Source: DATLHO01 sp035539855 (GTDB lineage Bacteria; Bacteroidota; Ignavibacteria; OLB7). Taken from it: DNA of 64,000 bases. A model generated the notes under the pieces. The model saw only the letters and a program-made list of their open reading frames with translations. It had not been told where the DNA came from and made no database searches. A program made the position numbers and the translations under genes. The stretch is taken from assembly GCA_035539855.1 (NCBI GenBank), contig DATLHO010000017.1:14324-78323 (forward strand). Direction: 5' to 3'. Positions within the stretch are counted from its first letter, which is position 1. Each line of letters starts with the position of its first letter. Positions 53,612-61,621 of the stretch are shown piece after piece.

Positions 53612-55765
53612 TCACTTCGCCTCGGCGGTCCTCATGTCGACGAACGTCGCGCGGGCGCGCAGATCGGCGATGAGCTTCGTCATGAGCTCGGTGCGATGGC
53701 GCTGGCGATAGCTCTCGGCGAACGCTCCGTCGTCGCGACGATAGTCCGCATCGGTCGGGCCGGTCTTCTCGAGCACGCGCAGGAAGTAGTAGCCGTGCGT
53801 GCCGCGGACGGGGCCGCCGACGGCCTGGCGCGGCACAGCGACGACGAGCGAGTCGAGGATCGTCTCCTCCTCGTCCGGCGGCGCGTTCGCCGGCCGATCG
53901 TTCAGCAGAAAGACCTCGGCCATCGGCGCGAGATCGCGCAGCGGTCCGATCAGCATCTCCGGCGTGATGCTGTCGGCGATCGCCTTCATGCGCGGCGCGA
54001 GCATGTCGAGCTGGCGGGCGCGGCGGGCGTGCGCCATCGGGTAGTTGGGGATCTTCTCGAACTCCGGCGTGCCGCCCGACCAGATGCCGTTGAGACGCAC
54101 GACCATGAGCCGGTCGAACGGCAGCGGAAGGATCGCGACGTCGCCGGGCTTGGCGTCGAAGGCGAAGCGAGCGGGCGAGAGCACGTCGCCGTAGCGCTCG
54201 AGGCGCTTGATGTACGTCGTGTCGGTCGCCATGACGGGATAGCGCGAGCGGAACGCCGCGATGAGCGAGTCGACGCCGACGCCGCTGCGATACGCCGCGG
54301 ACAGCGCCTCGGCGTCGCGCACGACGGCTGCGCGGGCGACGTCGGAGATCGCCATCGGGACACGCAGCTCGCGAAGCGAGAACGCGTCGGTGATCCTCTC
54401 GGTCACCCAGATGAGGTGGTAGCCGTGCTCGGTGCGAACCGGACCGATGACGGTGCCGGGCGCGCCGGCGAACGCCGCGCTGTCGAAGGCGCGGGCCATC
54501 CGTCCGCGGCTGAAGTAGCCGAGGTCGCCCTCCTGCGAGACCGCCGCGTCCGTGCTGAAGTAGGTGACGCCCTCGATGAACTCGGCTTCGTTGTCGATGC
54601 TGTCGCGCAGCACGTTGATCAGCTTCCACGCGTCGCTCTCGGACGCCGTGTCGCCGGGCGCGATCCTCAGCAGGATGTGGCGCGCGCGCAGGACCGTGTC
54701 CTTCGTCGGCGTGCGGCCATCGAGGTACAGCAGCGTCGATTCGCCCTGCTGCGCAAACGGTCCGACGACGTCGCCGGCGCGCGCGCCGATGAGCTGGCGG
54801 AGCATCTCGCTCGTCATCTGCGCCGGGCTGACGGGGTTTCCGCCGAAGCGGTCGGCCGCGAGGCTGCGCTGCACGTCGGCGACCGCACGGGCTCTCGACG
54901 CGAGCGGCGCCGCGGCGATTACCGAGCGCATCGAGTCGAGCGTCGCGCGGTGGGCGGCAGAGTCGGCGGACGTGGGCTCGATTGGCAGCACCGTCGCGCC
55001 GATCAGGCGCGCGGGCGCCGCCCAGTAGTCGTTCGTGTGCGCATCGTACCAGGCGCGAGCCTCCTCGAGGCTCACCGGCACCTGACTCTCGTCGATCGTC
55101 GAGTGCAGCACGCGGACGAACGAGCCGACGATGCGCGTCTTCTCGGCGAAGTACCGGTTGCGGATCTTCTTCTCGTCGAGCGGCTTGTCCGCCACGAGCG
55201 CGTCGGTGACGCGACGGCGGTTCTCGCGCGACTGAACGTAGAGGATGACCTTCTCGAGGTCGGCCTTCCACTGCCGCACGAGCGAGTCGCGCTCGACCGA
55301 GGCGTCGAGCACGCGGATGATCTGCGACGGATCGCGAATGACCATCTCGAAGACATCCCGCCGGAAGCGGCCGCGCGAATCGACGAACGGCGCGCGCATG
55401 AACTCCGGAGGATCCTTCAGCAGCATCTTCAACGCGTCCTCGCGGCTGACCGCGAGGCGCCGCCGAACGGCCTCCTGCCGGACGAGCTCGTCGTCGACGA
55501 GTCCGAGCATGATCGTGTCGCCGATCAGCTCGTCGACGGCGACGCGCACGCCGGCGCGACGCTGGAACCGCATGTGATCCTCGACCGCGTCGCGGTACTG
55601 ATCGAGCGGGATCGGCTCGCCGTTGATGGTCGCCGCCGGCGTTCCCGCCGAACGGCGCGGCTCGCTCCTCGGCGTGCCGCGGCCGCGCTGGGCCGTCAGG
55701 TCCGGAGCGTCGAGGCACAGGAGCAGGGCGATCAGAAGCAGAGCGGTGTATCGGTATGATCGCAT
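53612..55765 (-). CDS. SurA/PrsA-like parvulin foldase
   Basis: A 717-residue exported chaperone-isomerase. The signal peptide (MRSYRYTALLLIALLLCLDAPDLTAQ) starts at 55765; an ATG at 55843 gives no signal start. A SurA-like N-terminal helical domain (TINGEPIPLDQYRDAVEDHM..., ~45-250) is followed by a parvulin domain with ARHILLRI, EGDLGYFSRGRMARAFDSAAF and TEHGYHLIWV. A second, weaker parvulin-like segment with RGTHGYYFLRVLEK lies near the C-terminus. It escorts outer-membrane proteins through the periplasm. The gene upstream is a lytic transglycosylase on the same strand. Confidence 0.9.
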   Translation of the reverse strand: MRSYRYTALLLIALLLCLDAPDLTAQRGRGTPRSEPRRSAGTPAATINGEPIPLDQYRDAVEDHMRFQRRAGVRVAVDELIGDTIMLGLVDDELVRQEAVRRRLAVSREDALKMLLKDPPEFMRAPFVDSRGRFRRDVFEMVIRDPSQIIRVLDASVERDSLVRQWKADLEKVILYVQSRENRRRVTDALVADKPLDEKKIRNRYFAEKTRIVGSFVRVLHSTIDESQVPVSLEEARAWYDAHTNDYWAAPARLIGATVLPIEPTSADSAAHRATLDSMRSVIAAAPLASRARAVADVQRSLAADRFGGNPVSPAQMTSEMLRQLIGARAGDVVGPFAQQGESTLLYLDGRTPTKDTVLRARHILLRIAPGDTASESDAWKLINVLRDSIDNEAEFIEGVTYFSTDAAVSQEGDLGYFSRGRMARAFDSAAFAGAPGTVIGPVRTEHGYHLIWVTERITDAFSLRELRVPMAISDVARAAVVRDAEALSAAYRSGVGVDSLIAAFRSRYPVMATDTTYIKRLERYGDVLSPARFAFDAKPGDVAILPLPFDRLMVVRLNGIWSGGTPEFEKIPNYPMAHARRARQLDMLAPRMKAIADSITPEMLIGPLRDLAPMAEVFLLNDRPANAPPDEEETILDSLVVAVPRQAVGGPVRGTHGYYFLRVLEKTGPTDADYRRDDGAFAESYRQRHRTELMTKLIADLRARATFVDMRTAEAK

Positions 55766-55953
55766 CGGACGAATCTTCGAGGATGTGTAAAGCACGGAAC
55801 GGGATGGAGCCGCAGTCGGAGATCCCGAACGAGCGAGGAACATAGAGCGCCCGCGAGGCGCCGGGAAAGGGAAAAGCCCCCGATCGCACGTCGCGACCGA
55901 AGGGCGCAGGGACCAAACACGCCGCGGGGTCGCGAGGTTAGGTCCGTCGAACG

Positions 55954-55987
55954 ACGAAGGCCCGGGCGAGCTGCCCGGGCCTTTCGT
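55954..55987 (-). terminator. Hairpin terminator after the transglycosylase gene
   Basis: ACGAAGGCCCGGGC and GCCCGGGCCTTTCGT pair over 14 bases with one bulge, 19 bases after the minus-strand stop at 56006. It separates this gene from the foldase gene downstream. Confidence 0.75.
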
Positions 55988-56005
55988 ACTACTTGCGACG
56001 CACGC

Positions 56006-57286
56006 TCAGGTGCGCTGCTTGACGACCCGGGCCTTCGCGGCGAGTCGTCCGCCGACCTTCTCCTTGTAGCGCGCCATGATGCGCTTGACGTAGTCGCGCG
56101 TCTCGGCGAACGGCGGCACGCCGCGGTACTTCTCGACGTTGCCGGGTCCGGCGTTGTACGCGGCCAGTGCGAGCGTGACATCGCCCTTGAAGCGCTTGAG
56201 CATGAGCTTCAGGTAGCGGACGCCGCCGTCGAGCGACTGGTGCGGATCGTTCGGGTTGCGCACGCCCATCATCTCGGCCGTGCCCGGGATCATCTGCGTC
56301 AGACCCATCGCCGAGTCGACCGACATCGCGCCGGCGTTGAAGTTCGATTCCTGCTGCACGAGCGCGGCGATCAGGTACGGATCGATCTGGTACTTCGTGC
56401 TGATCTTCGTGATGAGATCGCGGTACGGAACTTTCCACGTGAACTCGACGATCGCGTCGGGACCCTCGACGATGAGCTCCTCGCGCGAGCGGTACGAGCG
56501 CTCCTGCACCGACACCGAGGTCTTGTTCGAGAACGTCGCCGCGGCCTTCTTCTTGGCGGCGTTCTGCGTCGGGTTCCAGATCATGACCGAGACCATCGTG
56601 TTGCCGATGCGGCGCACCGCGCGGGCGACCGTGAGGGTATCGGGCTCGCCGATGCCGGCGAGCAGCGTCCGATGCACGACGAACTCGAAACCGAAGCGGC
56701 GGGTGTACCAGCCGACGAGGGCCTCGACCGTCGAGTCGCTCGAGAAGCTCTGCGCGAACGTCGGGGCGATGAGCTTCGGAAGCGTCGGCTTCCGCGACTC
56801 GGCGCGACCCTTCATGTTGTACGGCGAGGCGACGGCGGCGCGACGGCCGGCGACCGGAATGATTCTCAGCAGACTGTCGTCGGGAAGCCGGTCGAGATGC
56901 GCGAACGTGACGTAGTCCAGCGCCTGCCACTCGCGGGCGATCGCCTTGGCGTAGTCACGGTTGACGCGCTGGGCCGCCTCCGCCTCGGCGCGGCGGCGTG
57001 CCTCCTCGGCGTGCTTCGCCTCCTCGGCCTCGAGACGTGCCGTCTCCTCGGCGCGGCGGCGCGCCTCCTCGGCGGCGGCACGCTCTGCGGCCGCGCGCTC
57101 TGCCGCGGCGGCGCGCTCGGCTGCGACCCGCGCGATCGAATCGGCGGCGTGCTTCTGCGTGCTGTCGGACTGGAGATAGCCGGGCTTCGGATCGTCCTGC
57201 GTCTGTGCCGCGACGGGCTGCCCGAAAAGGGCCGCCGCAGCGATCGCAAGCGCCGCGGTACGAAGTCTGAGCGTCATCGGGTGCAA
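56006..57286 (-). CDS. Exported lytic transglycosylase (SLT) with coiled-coil N-terminus
   Basis: A 426-residue periplasmic enzyme. The signal peptide ends ...FGQPVAAQ (start 57286, or 57277 three codons on). Residues ~45-115 are a regular A/E/R-rich coiled coil, then ~130 residues of unknown fold. The SLT domain (~285-415) has ALVQQESNFNAGAMS with the catalytic glutamate, MGLTQMIPGTAEMMGV and ALAAYNAGPGNVEKYRGVPPFAETRDYV. It cleaves peptidoglycan strands to make room for growth or for trans-envelope machines. The coiled coil may bind a partner such as a secretion or division complex. Confidence 0.92.
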   Translation of the reverse strand: MHPMTLRLRTAALAIAAAALFGQPVAAQTQDDPKPGYLQSDSTQKHAADSIARVAAERAAAAERAAAERAAAEEARRRAEETARLEAEEAKHAEEARRRAEAEAAQRVNRDYAKAIAREWQALDYVTFAHLDRLPDDSLLRIIPVAGRRAAVASPYNMKGRAESRKPTLPKLIAPTFAQSFSSDSTVEALVGWYTRRFGFEFVVHRTLLAGIGEPDTLTVARAVRRIGNTMVSVMIWNPTQNAAKKKAAATFSNKTSVSVQERSYRSREELIVEGPDAIVEFTWKVPYRDLITKISTKYQIDPYLIAALVQQESNFNAGAMSVDSAMGLTQMIPGTAEMMGVRNPNDPHQSLDGGVRYLKLMLKRFKGDVTLALAAYNAGPGNVEKYRGVPPFAETRDYVKRIMARYKEKVGGRLAAKARVVKQRT

Positions 57287-57353
57287 TCAGTACTGAAGAG
57301 TTGCTGGACGGAGTGAGTGACGTCCGCAGCGACAATTTTAGTGCCCGCACCGG

Positions 57354-57450
57354 CCGAGGGGACGCGGAGCGCCGGTGAGCGGGACGGACAAACTACACGC
57401 GGCCATCGCAACGGCCAAACCCCTCAGGAGTCTCCGATTCGTCCCCTCGG
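57354..57450. repeat. Distant 11-bp inverted repeat upstream of the phosphatase operon
   Basis: CCGAGGGGACG (57354-57364) and CGTCCCCTCGG (57440-57450) are exact complements with 75 bases between, in the 252-base gap between divergent genes. It could be a regulator site or a stem. Nothing else was recognised in the gap apart from a TATCTTG sequence at 57508. Confidence 0.45.
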
Positions 57451-57538
57451 CGCCGCCAGGGCCGTTCGGGGCCGCGCCGCGGGAGCGCTTTTCCCGACCC
57501 GGGGACCTATCTTGCCGTCCCCACTTATCCGGTGCCGA

Positions 57539-57847
57539 ATGGAAACGAACGCGTGGATCGACCGACTTTACGACGATGACTCGATCACCGACGGCCTCGC
57601 CGACCCGGAGGCCGAACAGGTGATGAGCTGGGCCGAGAACCATCTCGCGACCTGCGAGAGCGAACAGGATGCGCTCCACCTGTTCAACGACATCCGCCTG
57701 CTCAGTCGCTACGTCCAGGAGGGAGGGAGCTTCGACCACCTGTTCACGGCACTCCGCGCGAGCGCGCTGCAGGTGCCGGTCGCCGGCGTGCCGGCTCCCG
57801 GCGAGCTCGACGCCGGCACCGAGACGATCTATCCGCCCGAGAGCTGA
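57539..57847 (+). CDS. Small acidic protein upstream of the SpoIIE-type phosphatase
   Basis: A 102-residue acidic protein (METNAWIDRLYDDDSITDGLADPEAEQVM...). It is mostly helical, with WAENHLATCESEQDALHLFNDIRLLSRYVQEGG in the middle and a flexible end with ETIYPPES. No family is recognised. Its stop is 4 bases before the phosphatase ATG, so the two are made together and it may be an adaptor or an anti-sigma-antagonist-like partner; this is inference. A TATCTTG sequence 25 bases before the ATG, also seen before dapD, may be its -7 element. Confidence 0.6.
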   Translation: METNAWIDRLYDDDSITDGLADPEAEQVMSWAENHLATCESEQDALHLFNDIRLLSRYVQEGGSFDHLFTALRASALQVPVAGVPAPGELDAGTETIYPPES

Positions 57848-57851
57848 ACGC

Positions 57852-59555
57852 ATGCCCGAGCTTCTCGTCTCTTCGCTCGACATCACCGCGCTGCTCGAGT
57901 ACAGCCGTCTGCTCAACAGCGTCGACGACGTCGAGGTGATCCACGGCAACGTGCTCCTGTCGCTGATGGGGAAGCTCGGCCTCGGACGCGCCGCCGTCGC
58001 GGTGCCGATCGGCGACGGGCGCTTCCGCGTCACCGAGACGAAGGGACCGGCCGCGGCGCTCGCCGGCAGCGAGATCGAGTGGCGCTGCGCGGCCGGCACG
58101 GCGCTCGTGCCGGTCGACCGTCTCGAGAGCGACCAGACGCGCGCGCTGCTCGAGTCCGCCGCGATCGAGCGGGTCATGGAAGTCTCCTTCGGCGGCACGC
58201 ACCTGATGCTCGTGCTGCTCGGTCGTCCGTTGGTCGGCCGCGAGCTCGGGCAGGACGAGGTCAACTACGCGCTGCTCATCGGCGCAATTGCCGCGGCGGC
58301 GCTCGACGGCTGTCGCGTCCGCGCGTCGCTGCGCCGGGTCAACCGCCGGCTCGAGCGTCAGGTACACCGCCTGCGCTCGCTCTTCGAGGCCAGCAGCGCG
58401 TTCAACACCCTGCTCGACCGCGGCTCGATCCTCCGCCTGCTCGGCTTCACGCTCATGGGCGAGATGGCGATCGGCCGCTTCGCCGTCGCGATCAGAAGCG
58501 GCGACGGCCTGCGCACGGTGCTCAACCGGTTCCACGAGGAGATCCCCTCCGAGGCCCTCGAGTACCTCGCGCGCGAGGCGCCGATGATCGTCGAGCTCGC
58601 CGAGGGCGAGCCGCACGAGGGAGTGCGCGCCGATCTTCACGCGCGCGGCGTGCGGGCGTCGATCCCGATGGAGGTGCAGGGCGAGGTGCGCGGAGTGCTC
58701 CTGGCCGGCGCCCCGCTTCAGCGCGCGATCGACGAAGAGGACATCGAGTACCTCTGCTCGCTCGCGAACCTCGCGGTGACGTCGCTCGAGAATGCGCGGC
58801 TGCTCGAGGAGATGATCGAGAAGAAGAGGATGGAGGAGGATCTCCGCATCGCCGCCGAGATCCAGCGGGGGCTGCTTCCGGAGACCTTGCCGACGCTTGC
58901 CGGCTACGAGATCGCCGCACGGACGATCCCCTCGCAGCAGGTCGGGGGCGACTGCTACGACGTGATCGGGCTCGACGGTGGACGCGTGCTCGTCTCGATC
59001 GCCGACGTCTCGGGCAAGGGCACGCCCGCGTCGCTGCTGATGGCCAACGTCCAGGCGGCGCTGCGGACGCTGGCGAAGATCGATCTGCCGCTGCCGGATC
59101 TCGTCAGCCGCATCAACGACGTGATCTATCAGAACACGGCCGTCGACAAGTTCATTACGGCGTTCTTCGGCATCCTCGATCCCGCGACCGGAGAGTTCGC
59201 CTACGTCAACGCGGGACACAACCATCCCTATCTGTTCAACGAGGGCGGGGTGGTGCCGCTGGATTCGGGGGGATTGATCCTCGGCGTCATGCCGACGACG
59301 TTCCCCTACGAGGAGGGCAGGGTCCGTATGGAGCCGGGCGATCTGCTCGTGCTCTACACCGACGGGGTCAGCGAGTGTCTCGATCCGGATCGCCAGGAGT
59401 ACGGAGACGATCGCCTGCAGTCGCTCTTCCTGGGAACGCGCGAGATCGGCGCCGAGGAGGCGATCGAGCTCACGAGCGAGGATCTGCGCCGCTTCGCCAG
59501 GGGCGCGCAGCAGTCCGACGACATCACGCTCGTCGTCCTTCGCAGGACGCGGTGA
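57852..59555 (+). CDS. GAF-SpoIIE type PP2C serine phosphatase (RsbU-like)
   Basis: A 567-residue signalling phosphatase. Two GAF-like domains (~25-160 and ~185-320) are joined by a coiled-coil linker (MEEDLRIAAEIQRGLLPETLP) to a SpoIIE/PP2C domain. That domain has the metal sites GGDCYDVIGLDGGRVLVSIADVSGKG, FFGILDPATGEFAYVNAGHNHPYL and the final DDITLVVLRR. Such enzymes switch partner-switching modules or c-di-nucleotide signalling by dephosphorylating an STAS anti-sigma antagonist. None is seen nearby apart from the small acidic protein just upstream. Confidence 0.92.
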   Translation: MPELLVSSLDITALLEYSRLLNSVDDVEVIHGNVLLSLMGKLGLGRAAVAVPIGDGRFRVTETKGPAAALAGSEIEWRCAAGTALVPVDRLESDQTRALLESAAIERVMEVSFGGTHLMLVLLGRPLVGRELGQDEVNYALLIGAIAAAALDGCRVRASLRRVNRRLERQVHRLRSLFEASSAFNTLLDRGSILRLLGFTLMGEMAIGRFAVAIRSGDGLRTVLNRFHEEIPSEALEYLAREAPMIVELAEGEPHEGVRADLHARGVRASIPMEVQGEVRGVLLAGAPLQRAIDEEDIEYLCSLANLAVTSLENARLLEEMIEKKRMEEDLRIAAEIQRGLLPETLPTLAGYEIAARTIPSQQVGGDCYDVIGLDGGRVLVSIADVSGKGTPASLLMANVQAALRTLAKIDLPLPDLVSRINDVIYQNTAVDKFITAFFGILDPATGEFAYVNAGHNHPYLFNEGGVVPLDSGGLILGVMPTTFPYEEGRVRMEPGDLLVLYTDGVSECLDPDRQEYGDDRLQSLFLGTREIGAEEAIELTSEDLRRFARGAQQSDDITLVVLRRTR

Positions 59556-59592
59556 ATGGTGTTGCGCGGCTAACGCGACGACGGGATTTTCG

Positions 59593-59624
59593 TTTTGTCG
59601 AGGAATCCCCTGACCGTACTTTCC
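59593..59624 (+). promoter_or_regulatory. Promoter of rodZ, TTTTG-N19-TACTTTCC
   Basis: TTTTG (59593-59597), a 19-base spacer and TACTTTCC (59617-59624) match TTTG-N19-TAnnTTTG except for the last base. Transcription would start near 59631, leaving a ~32-base leader before the ATG at 59663. Confidence 0.6.
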
Positions 59625-59662
59625 CATCCCCGTACTGACGTCCAGTCCACGGAACGCCCCCC

Positions 59663-60640
59663 ATGACCATAGGCCAGCGACTGAGAGCAGCGCGCGAGGA
59701 CCACGCCATCACGATCGATGACGTTGCCCGCCGCACCAACATCCGTCCGCGATTTCTCCAGGCGATCGAAGAGGATGATCTGGCGACGATCCCGTCGTCG
59801 CACCAGCGCCTGTTCGTGCGCGAGTTCGCGAAGGTCGTCGGGCTCGCGCCCGAGGAGATTCTCGCCGAGCTTCCCGAAGTCTCGCCCGCGGTCGTCGCGC
59901 CCGAAGTCACGACACGCGAGGCCGCGCCGTTCCGCAGCGAGGCCTCCGAGACCGACCGCCGCGAATACCGTGAGATCCTCCGAAACCTCTCGAACACGGG
60001 AGGCCGTCTCGCCACGATGACGCGCAATCCCGCGTTCATGCTCATCGGCGCGGCGACGGTGCTGTTGCTGGCGGTGGCGGTCTACTACTTCCTGACCGGC
60101 GACGACGCGTCGGAAGCGCGAGCCGCGGCGATCGGCGCCGACAGCCTCGCGCCGACCGAGATCCTCTCCGGCGGCGAGGTCGATACCTCCGCGACCGCAA
60201 CGCCGGCGATCGACGTCGGCAGCGGTGACAGCCTGACGCTCGAGGGCAGGGCGACGGCGAAAGTGTGGTACACGATCGTGATGGACGGCAAGCGCAGCGA
60301 GACCGGCACGCTCGACAGCGGTGCGGTCAAGACGTGGCGCGCGTTCGAGCTCTTCAAGGTCTCGCTCGGCAACGCCGGCGGACTGCAGCTCTCGCTCAAC
60401 GAGCGCGCGATCGGGACGCTCGGACCGGCCTCGTCGGTGGTGCGCAGCCGGATCATCGACAAGGACGGCATCCGCACCGGTCCGGCGCGCAGGCCGACGA
60501 GCACCGTCGTCACCGAGCCGGCGAAGCCCGCGACGCGCCGCGCGATCGCGCGCACCGGCGGCACCAGCGTCCGCCCGCGTGCAGCGCGCACGAAGCGTGC
60601 GGAGCCGATGAAGGAGATCATGACGACGCAGATCCGCTAG
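59663..60640 (+). CDS. rodZ: RodZ-like cytoskeletal membrane protein
   Basis: A 325-residue bitopic protein: an N-terminal HTH_25 domain (1-75) with GQRLRAAREDHAITIDDVARRTNIRPRFLQAIEEDD, a charged linker, one membrane helix (~123-144) and a periplasmic DUF4115-like beta domain (~195-270; GRATAKVWYTIVMDGK...). A basic C-terminal tail (~280-325) follows. This is the RodZ layout; RodZ links MreB to the wall-building elongasome. No mreB is in view. It has a good promoter of its own. Confidence 0.9.
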   Translation: MTIGQRLRAAREDHAITIDDVARRTNIRPRFLQAIEEDDLATIPSSHQRLFVREFAKVVGLAPEEILAELPEVSPAVVAPEVTTREAAPFRSEASETDRREYREILRNLSNTGGRLATMTRNPAFMLIGAATVLLLAVAVYYFLTGDDASEARAAAIGADSLAPTEILSGGEVDTSATATPAIDVGSGDSLTLEGRATAKVWYTIVMDGKRSETGTLDSGAVKTWRAFELFKVSLGNAGGLQLSLNERAIGTLGPASSVVRSRIIDKDGIRTGPARRPTSTVVTEPAKPATRRAIARTGGTSVRPRAARTKRAEPMKEIMTTQIR

Positions 60641-60655
60641 CGGATTCCCCGGCGC

Positions 60656-61546
60656 CTACGGCACGAGGTCGATCCGCACCGAGTCCGCGACATACGAAAA
60701 CGCGCCCAGGCTCTTCGTGGCGTTGTCGAACGTCGCGGCGACGTCGTAGCGGCCGCGGTACAGGACGAACGTCAGGTAGCCATCCTCCTGGCGGATGAGC
60801 CCCGCGAGGTTGCGTCCCGGGAACGTGAACTCTCCGATGTCCTCGACCGCGAGCGCCTGCAGCGGCGGCGCGACCAGCGTCGGCGCGGCGACGCTCGGAC
60901 GCCAGCTCACGTAGATGAACACACGCGTCTGCGGCAGCACACCGGTCCAGCGCAGCTTCAGAGAATCCCCCGCGTCGAGGCTCGCGATCGAGACGTCACG
61001 GCCGCTCGACAGCGTGATGCTGCCGAAGCTTGGCGGCATCGAGACCGCCGCCTGCACCGATTCGCCGGTCGTCCACCCCGCCAGCCACCGCACCTGCCGG
61101 TCGACCGAAAACACCGCCGGAGCGGTCGTGTCGAGCTCGTAGTGCGCCGGAGGAGAGTTTTGCAGGAACGGGAGCGCGACGCCGTTCGCGCTGAGGCCGT
61201 TGATCGGCTTCGCGGTGCCGTCGATCGAGAACAGGCCGAGGCCGCGGAAGTGGCGTCGCGGCGGCATCTCGCCGCTGTAGCGGCTTGCGCCGATCTCGCC
61301 GGCGACGACGACGCCGGTTGCCGTATCACCACCGATCGCCGTCGTGTTCGAGATCAGCGTGCTCAACAGACCCGTGTTGACGCCACCGAAGGCGCCGCGC
61401 GGCAGATCGTCGTACGAGGTCGGGTCGTCGCCGCAGCCGGCGATCGTCAGGAGCGTCGCGAATGTCGCGGCCACACGGGACACGCGAGCGAGTCGCGGCG
61501 GCGCGAGCTGCGCGGATGCAAAACGGGCGAGAAAAGGACGTGGCAC
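60656..61546 (-). CDS. Predicted lipoprotein of unknown function
   Basis: A 296-residue protein with a lipobox T-I-A-G-C near residue 38, after a long positively charged N-terminus (start GTG at 61546). The mature part is rich in beta turns with GGVNTGLLSTLISN, SRYSGEMPPRR and the end VADSVRIDLVP; no family is recognised. The long N-terminal region before the hydrophobic stretch is unusual for a lipoprotein, so a later start is possible. It is divergent from radA (75 bases) and convergent with rodZ (15 bases). Confidence 0.6.
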   Translation of the reverse strand: MPRPFLARFASAQLAPPRLARVSRVAATFATLLTIAGCGDDPTSYDDLPRGAFGGVNTGLLSTLISNTTAIGGDTATGVVVAGEIGASRYSGEMPPRRHFRGLGLFSIDGTAKPINGLSANGVALPFLQNSPPAHYELDTTAPAVFSVDRQVRWLAGWTTGESVQAAVSMPPSFGSITLSSGRDVSIASLDAGDSLKLRWTGVLPQTRVFIYVSWRPSVAAPTLVAPPLQALAVEDIGEFTFPGRNLAGLIRQEDGYLTFVLYRGRYDVAATFDNATKSLGAFSYVADSVRIDLVP

Positions 61547-61587
61547 GGTGCGGTCTCCTGGAGACGGGGTGAACGGGACATGACTGG

Positions 61588-61618
61588 TCTGATCCGCGGG
61601 GCGGCGGGAGTAACTTAA
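61588..61618 (+). promoter_or_regulatory. Possible promoter of radA giving a leaderless transcript
   Basis: TCTG (61588-61591), exactly 19 bases, then TAACTTAA (61611-61618). The ATG lies at 61622, so transcription would begin at about the start codon. One mismatch in the first element and two in the second. Confidence 0.35.
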
Positions 61619-61621
61619 AAT

